Of a stretch of DNA of 10,143 bases, positions 1 to 6,933 are shown one piece after another (within the stretch, counting starts at the first letter, position 1; each line of letters begins with the position of its first letter). Both the position numbers and the translations under genes were made by a program. This stretch comes from Bacteroidales bacterium (GTDB lineage: Bacteria; Bacteroidota; Bacteroidia; Bacteroidales; UBA12481): contig JAGHDB010000245.1 of assembly GCA_021160155.1 (NCBI GenBank), positions 1 to 10,143 of the forward strand, written 5' to 3'. Under the pieces are notes generated by a model that was given only the letters and a program-made list of their open reading frames with translations, had not been told where the DNA came from and made no database searches.

Positions 1-316
1 CCACAATTGAGGATTGTGTGGAGGAGGTATTGCCAAAGAGCCCGGTCCCGCCGTCCATGATCTGGTGATTGCGGTTCCATACCGTTGAGCCGTCTGTATA
101 AAACAGCAGGTTACCCAGAGAATCACAGATAGAAGCTACCCCTTCACGGGTATTGATTTTTCCATCGGTCAACGGCCGGGGATAATACTGATTAAAATCC
201 AGTCCGGCATACTGTCCGAAATACCAGACCGCTCCCTCTTTTTGAGCCTGAGCCGGTGGCATAACAGTAAGACAGAGGCCGAGCAACCATCCGATATGTA
301 AAATCCGGTTTTTCAT
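1..316 (-). CDS. Secreted surface protein, N-terminal part (cut by window edge)
   Basis: This is a partial gene: it starts at an ATG at 316 and is still open when it leaves the window at position 1, giving 105 residues. Residues 1-25 form a Sec signal peptide (basic MKNR, hydrophobic core, A-Q-A-Q end). The mature protein begins with W-Y-F-G-x-x-A-G-L-D-F (about residues 30-41), then L-T-D-G-K-I-N-T-R-E-G (49-59) and N-L-L-F-Y-T-D-G-S-T-V-W-N-R (69-82). From family knowledge, this opening is common in large Bacteroidota surface proteins that carry a beta-propeller-like region and end in a T9SS type B sorting domain. That C-terminal end is outside the window, so export by T9SS is inferred. It is divergent from the C1 protease, with 53 bp between the two start codons. 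Confidence 0.8.
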   Translation of the reverse strand, partial: MKNRILHIGWLLGLCLTVMPPAQAQKEGAVWYFGQYAGLDFNQYYPRPLTDGKINTREGVASICDSLGNLLFYTDGSTVWNRNHQIMDGGTGLFGNTSSTQSSIV

Positions 317-369
317 TGAATACCTGCAAATTTGGTAAAAAACTGGTATATTTTCGCCCCATTAATTGA
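317..369. promoter_or_regulatory. Divergent intergenic promoter region
   Basis: These 53 bp separate two divergent start codons and must hold at least part of both promoters. On the plus strand, TATATTTT at 347-354 matches the Bacteroidota -7 box TAnnTTTG in seven of eight positions, but no TTTG stands about 20 bp upstream. CAAATTTG at 327-334 is a perfect 8-bp palindrome and could act as a -7 box or a binding site. Neither promoter is convincing from sequence alone. Confidence 0.3.
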
Positions 370-2850
370 ATGTATATGAGAAGAGTTTGGGCTGCAGGCC
401 TGTTACTGATGGTTGTCACCGTACTTAACGGTCAGGCAGTCAAGGATTTTAAGCCTTATCCGGTACCGGAATCCTACCGTTTAAAATCCGGAGAAACCCT
501 GCCGGCAAAGTGGGATAATACCCGGTTCGGCTGGTTTCCCGAGGTGTTCAACCAGGCAGGATGGAGTTGTAACCAGGCCAGCAGTATCGGTTATGTGCTG
601 ACGTATGAGTTAAACCGGATCCGCGGAACCAATGCCGATGATCCTTCGCGGTTATACACGCCCGGATTTGTGTACAGTTTTTTAAACGGTGGTAATTACG
701 GAGTCGGGGTCAGTTATTTCGATAGCTGGGAAATTGTGAAAGCTGCCGGGTGCCCCAATTACATTGATTATTCCTACTACTCCATGCCCGGAGTATGGAT
801 GTCGGGGTACGACCGCTACTACCGGGCCATGCAGAACAGGATCTCCGGGAATTATTCGATTCCGGTCGGCACTCCGGAGGGACTGGATATTCTTAAGCAT
901 TTTTTATTTGACCGTTTTGATCCCGGATCCGGAAGCGGGGGGATTGCCAGTTTTCAGATTGCCTCGGGAGGGATTCAGACCTCCGGTTGGTATGATCCTG
1001 ATACCGGCGAGAACTGGCCGGTGATCACTACTTTTGGTTCGGTAGTGGGTCATGCCATGACTTTTGTGGGATGGAATGATTCGGTCAGGGTTGATCTGAA
1101 TGGGGATGGAAGATATACCAATGATGTGGATATCAACGGGGATGGGGAGGTCAACATGAGCGACTGGGAGACCGGGGCTTTAAAAGTGGTCAACAGCTGG
1201 GGCAAAGGATGGGGGCATGGAGGAATGGTGTATATGCTGTATAACTGTCTGACCCGTGACGGTTATGAAGGAGGAATATGGAACAAATCGGTTCATGTGA
1301 TCGAACCGGTAAAAGCGTATGAACCCCAGTTAACCCTGCGGATAGTAATGGAGCACCGGTCGAAAGAGAAATTCAGGGTACTGGCCGGTATTGCGGAGAA
1401 TCTGCAGGCAACCACTCCGGAGCAGTTGATGAGTTTCCCGCTTTTTAATTACCAGGGAGGAGATCTGCCGTTGGAAGATTTGGAAAATGAAGCCGACAGC
1501 GCCCGGTTTGAATACGGACTGGATATAACGCCGTTGCTCTCGAAGATCAAACCGGGAGAAACAACGAAATTTTTTCTGATCATTGAAGAGCGTGATCCGA
1601 TGAACCAGGCAGACGGAGTAGTCAGGGAGTTTGCATTGAATGATTATACCGGCGGTGAAATGGTTACCACGCTTTCAGACGACCGGGATGTACCGGTGGT
1701 TAATGACGGGTGGACGGTATTGAGTTTGGAGAAAAAGGTGGATTTCAATAAGTTACAACTGGTCCCCCCGGATATGGTGTCTGTAGATGATCAATCGGGT
1801 TTCTCGGTACGGTTAGAAGCTGAAGGAGGTACTCCGCCTTATACTTTTGAGTTGGTTAAAGATTACCGGGAGACCAGTTTTGTCAGTGTGTATCAGCCGG
1901 TTCCCGGGGATACGCTGCTTAAGAACGGGGTTCCCGAACAGTTTGCGCGCGTGGATCTGCCCTTTTTATTTCCGTTTTACGGGAAATCGTATGATGCTAT
2001 TTTCATTGATCGCAACGGGGCTATTCATTTTGATAATGCGTATTATCAATATCCTTATGTGGTAAACTGGGATTTGGTTTTCAAGGTGCGCAAGAGTATT
2101 GTGCCTTTTGGAATGGAATTAAGCATGACTGCCCCGGATGATAAGGTTTGTTGCCTGACTACCGATTCGGTGGTGACGGTGAGTTGGAATGTTTCTTACC
2201 ATGATCATGACCAGACAAATTACGACATCCGGTTTGCGGCCGGTTTGTATCCCGACGGGGTGATCGAATTCAAATACGGCAATCAGGAACGTCCGCCGCA
2301 GAAAGAGATAAAATGGACTACCGGCATTTCAAACGGTGATGGTAAATTGTATAAATATTCGATGGTCAATAACCGGGGGATGGTGGTTGAAAATTACGGC
2401 GTTCGTTTTTCGCCATTGGAATACCCCGGTGATTTAAGTTTGAGTTCAGACGGATTATTACAGGGGTTTGCCAACCGGCAGGATTACATCTGGAATATTC
2501 TGGTACAGGTTCGTGATGCTCATTTTCAGACCACTACCGGCGCCATACCGGTTTCCACGGTAAACTGGGATACCGCCAGGATCCTGCATCAGAACTATCC
2601 CAATCCTTTTAACCGTACCACGGTGATCTTTTTCAGGATCCCGGGTCAGCAGCGGGTCAGGCTGGAGGTGTTTGATACCCGTGGCCGGTGTATCCGGACG
2701 CTCACGGATCAGACACTTCTGGCCGGGAATTACAATTTTTTATGGAATGCCCGTGACCAGGAGAATCGTGAAGTTCAGCCCGGCATCTATTTTTACCGGT
2801 TAATTGCCGGGGATAAAAGGATGACCGGTAAGATGGTATTGATACGGTGA
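370..2850 (+). CDS. Secreted C1 (papain-like) cysteine protease with T9SS type A sorting domain
   Basis: An 826-residue exported peptidase. Residues 1-22 are a signal peptide ending N-G-Q-A. The catalytic domain covers about 45-310: Gln62 (oxyanion hole) and Cys67 lie in F-N-Q-A-G-W-S-C-N-Q, His228 in V-G-H-A-M-T-F-V-G-W, and Asn275 in V-V-N-S-W-G. The Trp that usually follows the Cys in papains is replaced by Asn. Two calcium-loop-like motifs (D242-L-N-G-D-G and D254-I-N-G-D-G...D265) sit between His and Asn. Residues about 475-730 look like beta-sandwich modules, including a P-F-L-F-P-F-Y-G-K motif. Residues 738-826 are a FlgD-Ig-like T9SS sorting domain (N-Y-P-N-P-F-N, G-I-Y-F-Y-R-L, K-M-V-L). 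Such proteins are carried across the outer membrane by T9SS, and the tail is then removed; the substrate is unknown. A second in-frame ATG at 376 (M3) is an equally good start. Confidence 0.9.
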   Translation: MYMRRVWAAGLLLMVVTVLNGQAVKDFKPYPVPESYRLKSGETLPAKWDNTRFGWFPEVFNQAGWSCNQASSIGYVLTYELNRIRGTNADDPSRLYTPGFVYSFLNGGNYGVGVSYFDSWEIVKAAGCPNYIDYSYYSMPGVWMSGYDRYYRAMQNRISGNYSIPVGTPEGLDILKHFLFDRFDPGSGSGGIASFQIASGGIQTSGWYDPDTGENWPVITTFGSVVGHAMTFVGWNDSVRVDLNGDGRYTNDVDINGDGEVNMSDWETGALKVVNSWGKGWGHGGMVYMLYNCLTRDGYEGGIWNKSVHVIEPVKAYEPQLTLRIVMEHRSKEKFRVLAGIAENLQATTPEQLMSFPLFNYQGGDLPLEDLENEADSARFEYGLDITPLLSKIKPGETTKFFLIIEERDPMNQADGVVREFALNDYTGGEMVTTLSDDRDVPVVNDGWTVLSLEKKVDFNKLQLVPPDMVSVDDQSGFSVRLEAEGGTPPYTFELVKDYRETSFVSVYQPVPGDTLLKNGVPEQFARVDLPFLFPFYGKSYDAIFIDRNGAIHFDNAYYQYPYVVNWDLVFKVRKSIVPFGMELSMTAPDDKVCCLTTDSVVTVSWNVSYHDHDQTNYDIRFAAGLYPDGVIEFKYGNQERPPQKEIKWTTGISNGDGKLYKYSMVNNRGMVVENYGVRFSPLEYPGDLSLSSDGLLQGFANRQDYIWNILVQVRDAHFQTTTGAIPVSTVNWDTARILHQNYPNPFNRTTVIFFRIPGQQRVRLEVFDTRGRCIRTLTDQTLLAGNYNFLWNARDQENREVQPGIYFYRLIAGDKRMTGKMVLIR

Positions 2851-2851
2851 G

Positions 2852-3281
2852 CTAACTTCGTTTCCGGATCCGGTTGGCGCGGATATGGGCCGCGAACTGG
2901 TACATGGCCGGAACCACCAACAGGGTAAGTGGTGCTGTATGTAAAATCGGCTACTGCAGAAATGGGAATTTGATTGAGCTGTCTGGTGGCCGGATTCATA
3001 AAGCTGATTTTCTGGTTCATCAGGCTGCTGAGATTTTCACGGTATTTTTTAGCCAGGCGGATTTGAATAGGGAACTCATCCTCGCCCACTTTAAAATCCG
3101 AGATCTCTTTACCAAACAAGGCAGTACGGATGGTAGAGGCAATCACCAGGGTGGATAAACCGTAACGCTGGGCTTTATCACGATTGATTTCAACGAGCAA
3201 TTCCGGTTTACCCAGTTCGATATCCGTTTTAAGTTTTTCAATTCCCCGGATACCTGAAGATTCAATTTTAGTGATGGCAAG
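2852..3281 (-). pseudogene. RND efflux permease remnant (two joined fragments)
   Basis: Two pieces of one inner-membrane RND pump gene survive. The first (3281-2928, about 118 codons, no ATG) reads G-I-E-K-L-K-T-D-I-E-L-G-K-P-E-L-L-V, then R-D-K-A-Q-R-Y-G-L-S-T, I-R-T-A-L-F-G-K-E, G-E-D-E-F-P-I-Q-I-R-L, L-M-N-Q-K-I and P-I-S-A-V-A-D-F-T-Y. This corresponds to the second-half porter region, roughly AcrB 690-820. The second piece (2935-2852), in a frame shifted by one base, reads APLTLLVVPAMYQFAAH and ends at a TAG, matching the cytoplasmic end of the last transmembrane helix and the C-terminus. A permease of this family has about 1,050 residues, so roughly 85% is missing. An unbroken ORF with a TTG start at 3200 exists but runs past the junction in the wrong frame. 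The 3' end meets the protease stop codon with one base between. Family assignment is strong; non-function is inferred from the missing membrane domains. Confidence 0.85.
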
Positions 3282-3327
3282 CAGCGAGGATAAGGATGAG
3301 GATGATGAGGGTGAGTAGTTTTTTCAT
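3268..3327 (-). pseudogene. Orphan lipoprotein leader, probably of the lost membrane-fusion protein
   Basis: A 19-codon frame reads MKKLLTLIILILILAACHH and then stops (TAA, 3270-3268). It has a basic start, a long hydrophobic core and an L-A-A-C lipobox, so it is a complete bacterial lipoprotein signal with two residues after the Cys. It lies where the periplasmic membrane-fusion (AcrA/HlyD-like) lipoprotein should begin in a tetR-tolC-fusion-permease operon, 52 bp after the tolC stop. Its stop codon falls in sequence that codes for the permease fragment in another frame, so the two are fused by a deletion at about 3268-3281. Identity as the fusion protein is inferred from operon position; a 19-residue peptide cannot be assigned by itself. 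Confidence 0.6.
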
Positions 3328-3341
3328 TGTTTTTTTATATG

Positions 3342-3378
3342 GCCGGTTTGAGCCGGATAACTAACCGGCTTTACCGGC
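3342..3378. terminator. Two-step GC-rich hairpin just after the tolC-like stop codon
   Basis: GCCGGT (3342-3347) pairs with ACCGGC (3373-3378), and inside it AGCCGG (3351-3356) pairs with CCGGCT (3365-3370) around an 8-base loop. The stem has a 3/2-base internal bulge. In the direction of the efflux operon the hairpin begins one base after the tolC-like stop codon and is followed by CATAT and an A run rather than a T run, so a classical intrinsic terminator is doubtful in that direction. In the other direction it is followed by TTTAAATTTT. It may reduce read-through or protect the 3' end of the tetR-tolC message. Confidence 0.4.
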
Positions 3379-3379
3379 T

Positions 3380-4723
3380 TTAAATTTTACTATAAGCTTT
3401 ATCAAGGGCGATCTTTTTGTTGAGCATGTCGAGTATGGAGCCGAGATAGGTTCCCTGGGCTTCAAGCAGCGTGTTATACGACTGGTGCAGGTCGGTGCTG
3501 GAGGCAATACCTGTTTTGTAACGGATCTGATCTTTCTGGTAGATTTTCATGGCCAGGTCGTAGTTGTCTTTTTTATTATGGTACGTCTGCACGGCTACCT
3601 GAAAATTGTTTCTTGCGGTGAGTGCTGCCATTGACAGGCTTTCACTGATCTGGCGTTTGGTGTTCATGGTTTTTTCAAGCTGCAGGCTGGCTTCGCGGAC
3701 TTTTTGCATGCGCTGACCGCTGCTGAAAACCGGAATGCTGACCTGAACGCCAAAGAGGGAAGTAGGGAACCATTTTTGATTGAAATCGAAAAAGTTAAAA
3801 GAATTCCGCTGGGCGTTTTCGGTTTGTGAGAGAAAAGCACTGGCCGTCGGCAGATAAGCGCTTTTTGCCATTTTTACCTGTAGTTCGGAGATGTTTTGTT
3901 GTACATCCATCATCCTCATGGAGATATGTTTTGACGGATCGAACCGGTATTTCAATGCACTGCCCGGATCCACGGAGAGCAGGAGAAAATCGAGATTATC
4001 CGTCAGCGTAATTTGATCCTCCACCGAAAGCCCCATGTTGAATTTCAACAGGTATTCGGCGCTCACAATCTGATTTTCGGCCGTCAACAGGTTGGTTTTT
4101 AAATTAGAGAGTAACAGTTGCAATTTATCTACATCGGTCTCTTCAATGAATCCCTGTTGGTACATGGCGCGGGTATTCTTCAGTAGTGCTTCCATCGTGG
4201 CAATGGTTTTCTTCATCAGGTCGAGATTACGTTGGGCAACCAGCACCAGGTAGTACGCGTTGGCAATAGCCTGGCGTACATCCTGTTTGGCCTGTTCAAG
4301 TTGTAATTCGCTGAGATTCTTCGCCTCTTTTGCCACTTTCAGTCCCACAAAATAGGCTCCGCTATAAAGCAACTGACTAACCTGGGCCTGGACGGATGCA
4401 TTGTTTTTAGTGCCGAAATGGACCTCCATATAGGTACCCGGTTCACCACCGAAAAATTCAGCCGGAATAAGTTGGGTAGCCAGGTTGATAAAATTGTTGT
4501 AACCGATACTGGCATTCATTTGCGGCAATCCGGATGCCAGGTTCTCTTTGATCTGCCGTGCGGCAATGGCAATATCAATCACCGCATTGCGGGTTTGGTA
4601 GTTATGAAGCACCGCGTAATCCTGAGCCTCTTTCAGAGAAAACTCATGAGTCTGCGGATACGCCGTAAAAGCTAATCCCAAAATCAGGATGATAGTCAGA
4701 CAAATAGTTTTTGTAATTTTCAT
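3380..4723 (-). CDS. TolC-family outer-membrane efflux protein
   Basis: A full-length 447-residue outer-membrane channel component of a tripartite exporter. A signal peptide (residues 1-24, ending A-Y-P-Q) is followed by the usual TolC N-terminus S-L-K-E-A-Q-D-Y-A-V-L-H-N (29-41). Two OEP repeats follow at about 30-235 and 255-445. Family landmarks include A-Y-L-P-T-A-S-A-F (289-297), S-I-P-V-F-S-S-G-Q-R (329-338) and Y-K-T-G-I-A-S-S-T-D-L (402-412), with long helical stretches rich in Gln, Leu and Lys between them. Its ATG overlaps the tetR stop codon (ATGA, 4723-4720), which suggests translational coupling. In intact relatives the next genes encode a fusion lipoprotein and an RND permease; here only scraps of these remain. 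The channel could still serve another pump encoded elsewhere, since TolC proteins can be shared, but that is inference. Confidence 0.93.
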   Translation of the reverse strand: MKITKTICLTIILILGLAFTAYPQTHEFSLKEAQDYAVLHNYQTRNAVIDIAIAARQIKENLASGLPQMNASIGYNNFINLATQLIPAEFFGGEPGTYMEVHFGTKNNASVQAQVSQLLYSGAYFVGLKVAKEAKNLSELQLEQAKQDVRQAIANAYYLVLVAQRNLDLMKKTIATMEALLKNTRAMYQQGFIEETDVDKLQLLLSNLKTNLLTAENQIVSAEYLLKFNMGLSVEDQITLTDNLDFLLLSVDPGSALKYRFDPSKHISMRMMDVQQNISELQVKMAKSAYLPTASAFLSQTENAQRNSFNFFDFNQKWFPTSLFGVQVSIPVFSSGQRMQKVREASLQLEKTMNTKRQISESLSMAALTARNNFQVAVQTYHNKKDNYDLAMKIYQKDQIRYKTGIASSTDLHQSYNTLLEAQGTYLGSILDMLNKKIALDKAYSKI

Positions 4724-5334
4724 TTGAAATAATTTTTTATCTGTTTATTAAGTTCCTGAACCCCTTTTTCATTTGAAATCCCGTGCATGTGATAGATAAA
4801 AATTTCACGGATCAAATTCCTGGGATCAATATCTGAAGTCATATAGGGATCAGTGTTAAAATGGTATTTCATCCGGGTCAGGTAGATTTTGGAAATTATA
4901 TCCACATTCATATCCTTCCTGTAAATTCCCTGACGGATCCCTTTACGCAGGTTTTTCAGAATGGCATCATGCATTCGCCGGCGTTGCTTTGTAAGGAGAC
5001 GCCGGTGAATTTCAGGGTAATATTTTTGCAGGTCATGCATCATGGCCGGGTTTTGATTACTGATCATGTGATTCATGTGTTGATTTACCCTGAAGAGCTC
5101 TTCAATGGCGTTTAGGTTTTCTGACACAATTTCATTTAACCGGTGGTTATGTTCGTCAGCAACCAGCATCACCACCTGTTCAACCAAATCGGTTTTGTCC
5201 CGTACGGATTGATAGAGTGTTTTCTTGGAGATACCCAACTCATGAGCCACATCATCCATGGTAATACTTTTGATTCCGAACCGGTTATAGAGTTCGTAAA
5301 TCTGCATTAAAAACTTCTTGTGCTTTTCGTCCAT
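4720..5334 (-). CDS. TetR/AcrR-family transcriptional regulator
   Basis: A 204-residue regulator with the standard N-terminal DNA-binding domain at about residues 7-55. The helix-turn-helix core is I-T-M-D-D-V-A-H-E-L-G-I-S-K-K-T-L-Y (24-41), followed by the expected D-K-T-D-L-V-E segment. The C-terminal ligand and dimer domain is diverged and gives no ligand hint. It is the first gene of the efflux operon and overlaps the tolC-like gene by four bases, so by family habit it should repress its own operon until an efflux substrate binds. The ATG at 5334 lies about 20 nt downstream of a good promoter, which supports this start. Since the pump proper is deleted, its remaining role may only be to control tolC expression. 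Confidence 0.9.
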   Translation of the reverse strand: MDEKHKKFLMQIYELYNRFGIKSITMDDVAHELGISKKTLYQSVRDKTDLVEQVVMLVADEHNHRLNEIVSENLNAIEELFRVNQHMNHMISNQNPAMMHDLQKYYPEIHRRLLTKQRRRMHDAILKNLRKGIRQGIYRKDMNVDIISKIYLTRMKYHFNTDPYMTSDIDPRNLIREIFIYHMHGISNEKGVQELNKQIKNYFK

Positions 5335-5360
5335 CGGTTATTAAATTACCCAATCGGGGC

Positions 5361-5392
5361 CAAAAGTAAACTATTTGACAATAGGAAACAAA
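5361..5392 (-). promoter_or_regulatory. Bacteroidota-type promoter of the tetR-tolC operon
   Basis: On the minus strand, TTTG (5392-5389) is followed after exactly 20 bases by TACTTTTG (5368-5361), a full match to the -33 TTTG / -7 TAnnTTTG consensus described for Bacteroidota. Transcription would begin near 5354, giving a leader of about 20 nt before the tetR ATG at 5334. Confidence 0.7.
5371..5384. promoter_or_regulatory. Candidate operator between the promoter boxes
   Basis: CTATT (5371-5375) and AATAG (5380-5384) form a perfect 5-bp inverted repeat around TGAC. It lies wholly between the -33 and -7 boxes, where a bound TetR dimer would block RNA polymerase. TetR operators often have somewhat longer arms, so this is a position-based suggestion. 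Confidence 0.35.
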
Positions 5393-5413
5393 AAAAGTTT
5401 ATAAAGTTTTTTG

Positions 5414-5445
5414 TTGCAGGATTGCAGGGTTGCAGGGTTGTAGGG
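5414..5445 (+). repeat. Octanucleotide tandem repeat (TTGCAGGG-like, 4 copies)
   Basis: Four consecutive 8-bp units read TTGCAGGA, TTGCAGGG, TTGCAGGG and TTGTAGGG, with a partial TTTGG after them. The repeat lies in the 122-bp gap between the tetR start and the stop codon of the predicted outer-membrane protein, upstream of the tetR promoter boxes. The strand shown is G-rich with evenly spaced GGG runs. Confidence 0.75.
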
Positions 5446-5456
5446 TTTGGTGGAGG

Positions 5457-6260
5457 TTATTTACGGAACAGGTCCTTCTCCGGTTCGGGGGGTTGAAGGT
5501 TGATTTTCCAGATCAGGTCGGCGACGGGGAGGATAAAAAAGCGGCGGGTGGAGGGATAGTTGCCGTATCCGAGTTTATAACCCACGAGGGCGGCGAAATG
5601 AACGCTTTTATTCCAGATAAAATAGCCGCGGTGTTCAACGGCCCAGTTTTTGATATTCCAGCCGGATGAGATAAAGTCGAGATCCACCATGAAGTTATAA
5701 TTCCGGCAGATATTACCGTCGAGTTTAAGACCGGCAAACCAGAGCATTCGTTTGTTGAAGGTAGAGCTGTGCATGAAGAGGGCGGGATGGTTGAAAAATG
5801 GCAGGCTGTCTTTGCGGGTTTTCAGGGTGAATTCAAATCCCAGGGATCCGGTGATCATCATTTCACGGCCGATACGCCGGCTGGCCAGTCCTTCGTTACG
5901 AAAGGTAAAGAGGTAAGGAATTTTCAGGGTATCGGGGAGGAGGGATTGAAATTTGCTTTCCTGCAGGGTTCTGACCAGCAGGGTAGGCATCACATAGGTA
6001 TGTTGGGTAGCGATCAACCACCGGTCGGAGACCCACCGTTTTTTCAGGGTGAAATTGGGAGCGGTAGCCAGGGTCAGCAGGGGTTGTGTGGAGAGTTCCA
6101 GCGTAGGGGTGAGTCCGATTTGCAACGGCTGCAGAATTCCGAATTCCTGTTGACCGGCCGGAACGGTACGTGCGGTACCGGTGGTCCACAGGGTACGCTG
6201 TCCGAATGTTACCAGGCTCACCGACAGCAACAGCAGGGTAAAAATTCTTTTTTTATTCAT
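5457..6260 (-). CDS. Predicted outer-membrane beta-barrel-like protein, function unknown
   Basis: I do not recognise a named family. The 267-residue product has a clear signal peptide (M-N-K-K-R then a Leu-rich core to T-F-G-Q, residues 1-21). The rest alternates hydrophobic and polar residues with many aromatics, for example G-L-K-L-D-G-N-I-C-R-N-Y-N-F-M-V-D-L-D and V-G-Y-K-L-G-Y-G, as in small outer-membrane barrels of Bacteroidota. It does not end in the Phe or Tyr typical of many barrels, so localisation is a prediction. Its ATG lies inside the last codons of ispD (8-bp overlap, 6260-6253), so it is probably translated by coupling as the last gene of that operon. No clear terminator hairpin follows it. 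Confidence 0.75.
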   Translation of the reverse strand: MNKKRIFTLLLLSVSLVTFGQRTLWTTGTARTVPAGQQEFGILQPLQIGLTPTLELSTQPLLTLATAPNFTLKKRWVSDRWLIATQHTYVMPTLLVRTLQESKFQSLLPDTLKIPYLFTFRNEGLASRRIGREMMITGSLGFEFTLKTRKDSLPFFNHPALFMHSSTFNKRMLWFAGLKLDGNICRNYNFMVDLDFISSGWNIKNWAVEHRGYFIWNKSVHFAALVGYKLGYGNYPSTRRFFILPVADLIWKINLQPPEPEKDLFRK

Positions 6261-6927
6261 GGGATATATGAATCAATTGCTCTGCCAGTTTCAGATCGTC
6301 TTCGTGCGTTATTTTTAAATTGGATGGTTGTCCCTCAATCAGATGAACGGTATATCCGGTTGCTTCCCAGACGGAGGCATCATCCGTGAATTCAGGTTTT
6401 TCATCCTGCCGGTAGGCTATTTTGAGCAGGCTGGATTGGAATACCTGCGGGGTTTGGATGAGCCGGATTTGTTTGCGGTTAAGGATATGTGATCCTTTTT
6501 CATCCTCCCATCTGACGGAATCGCGTGGACGGATAAAAGGAACGGCGCAACCTTTTTCCGAAGCTGCTGTAAAGAGCCGTTCGATGGTACCGGTTTGAAT
6601 CAGCGGTCGCACTGCATCGTGGATACCCACCAGACCGTTGCGGGTCATTGCGTCGAGGCCTTTTTTGACCGATTGAAAACGGGTAAGGCCGCCGGTTGTC
6701 AGGTGATGGGGAATAGCAAACCGGTGCGTGGCACAGAGCTCCAGCCATTGTGTTTTGAATCCTTCGGGCAGCACCACCACAATTTCAGCCGACGGATCCC
6801 AGGTATGAAAAGCACGGATCGAATGCATCAGCACAGGCTGATGATCCAGTTCACGAAACTGTTTCGGGAGCCCCCGGCCCATCCGTACGCCGGCCCCCCC
6901 GGCCACAATGATCACGGATGATACCAT
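6253..6927 (-). CDS. ispD: 2-C-methyl-D-erythritol 4-phosphate cytidylyltransferase
   Basis: Catalyses CTP + MEP to CDP-ME + PPi, the third step of the non-mevalonate (MEP) isoprenoid pathway, in the cytoplasm. The 224-residue product has all the family marks: nucleotide-binding A-G-G-A-G-V-R-M-G-R-G-L-P-K-Q-F (9-24) with Arg15 and Lys22 in the spacing of E. coli Arg20 and Lys27, G-G-L-T-R-F-Q-S-V-K-K-G-L (79-91), H-D-A-V-R-P-L (103-109) with Asp104 and Arg107, T-D-D-A-S-V-W-E (181-188), and N-L-K-I-T (203-207) with the conserved Lys205. Length is normal and it looks functional. It starts 6 bp after the stop of the thioredoxin-like gene and overlaps the next gene by 8 bp, so the three are very probably cotranscribed. 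Confidence 0.96.
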   Translation of the reverse strand: MVSSVIIVAGGAGVRMGRGLPKQFRELDHQPVLMHSIRAFHTWDPSAEIVVVLPEGFKTQWLELCATHRFAIPHHLTTGGLTRFQSVKKGLDAMTRNGLVGIHDAVRPLIQTGTIERLFTAASEKGCAVPFIRPRDSVRWEDEKGSHILNRKQIRLIQTPQVFQSSLLKIAYRQDEKPEFTDDASVWEATGYTVHLIEGQPSNLKITHEDDLKLAEQLIHISHE

Positions 6928-6933
6928 TTCTGT

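Noticed and set aside
2874..3158. 94-codon plus-strand ORF over the permease remnant
   Set aside because: It is the complement of conserved RND sequence and has no family features.
2793..3200. Intact 135-residue protein from a TTG start
   Set aside because: The first two thirds are internal RND permease sequence and the rest is read in the wrong frame past a deletion junction and into the protease gene; a remnant, not a gene.
5390..5412. A/T-rich inverted repeat as a terminator of the outer-membrane protein gene
   Set aside because: The arms (A7-G-TTT / AAA-G-T6) contain a G-G mismatch and no GC pairs, and the site overlaps the tetR -33 box; too weak to call.
5769..6389. 206-codon plus-strand ORF opposite ispD and the outer-membrane protein gene
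   Set aside because: Lies antisense to two convincing genes, and its protein is a Gly/Gln-rich composition without motifs or a plausible start context.
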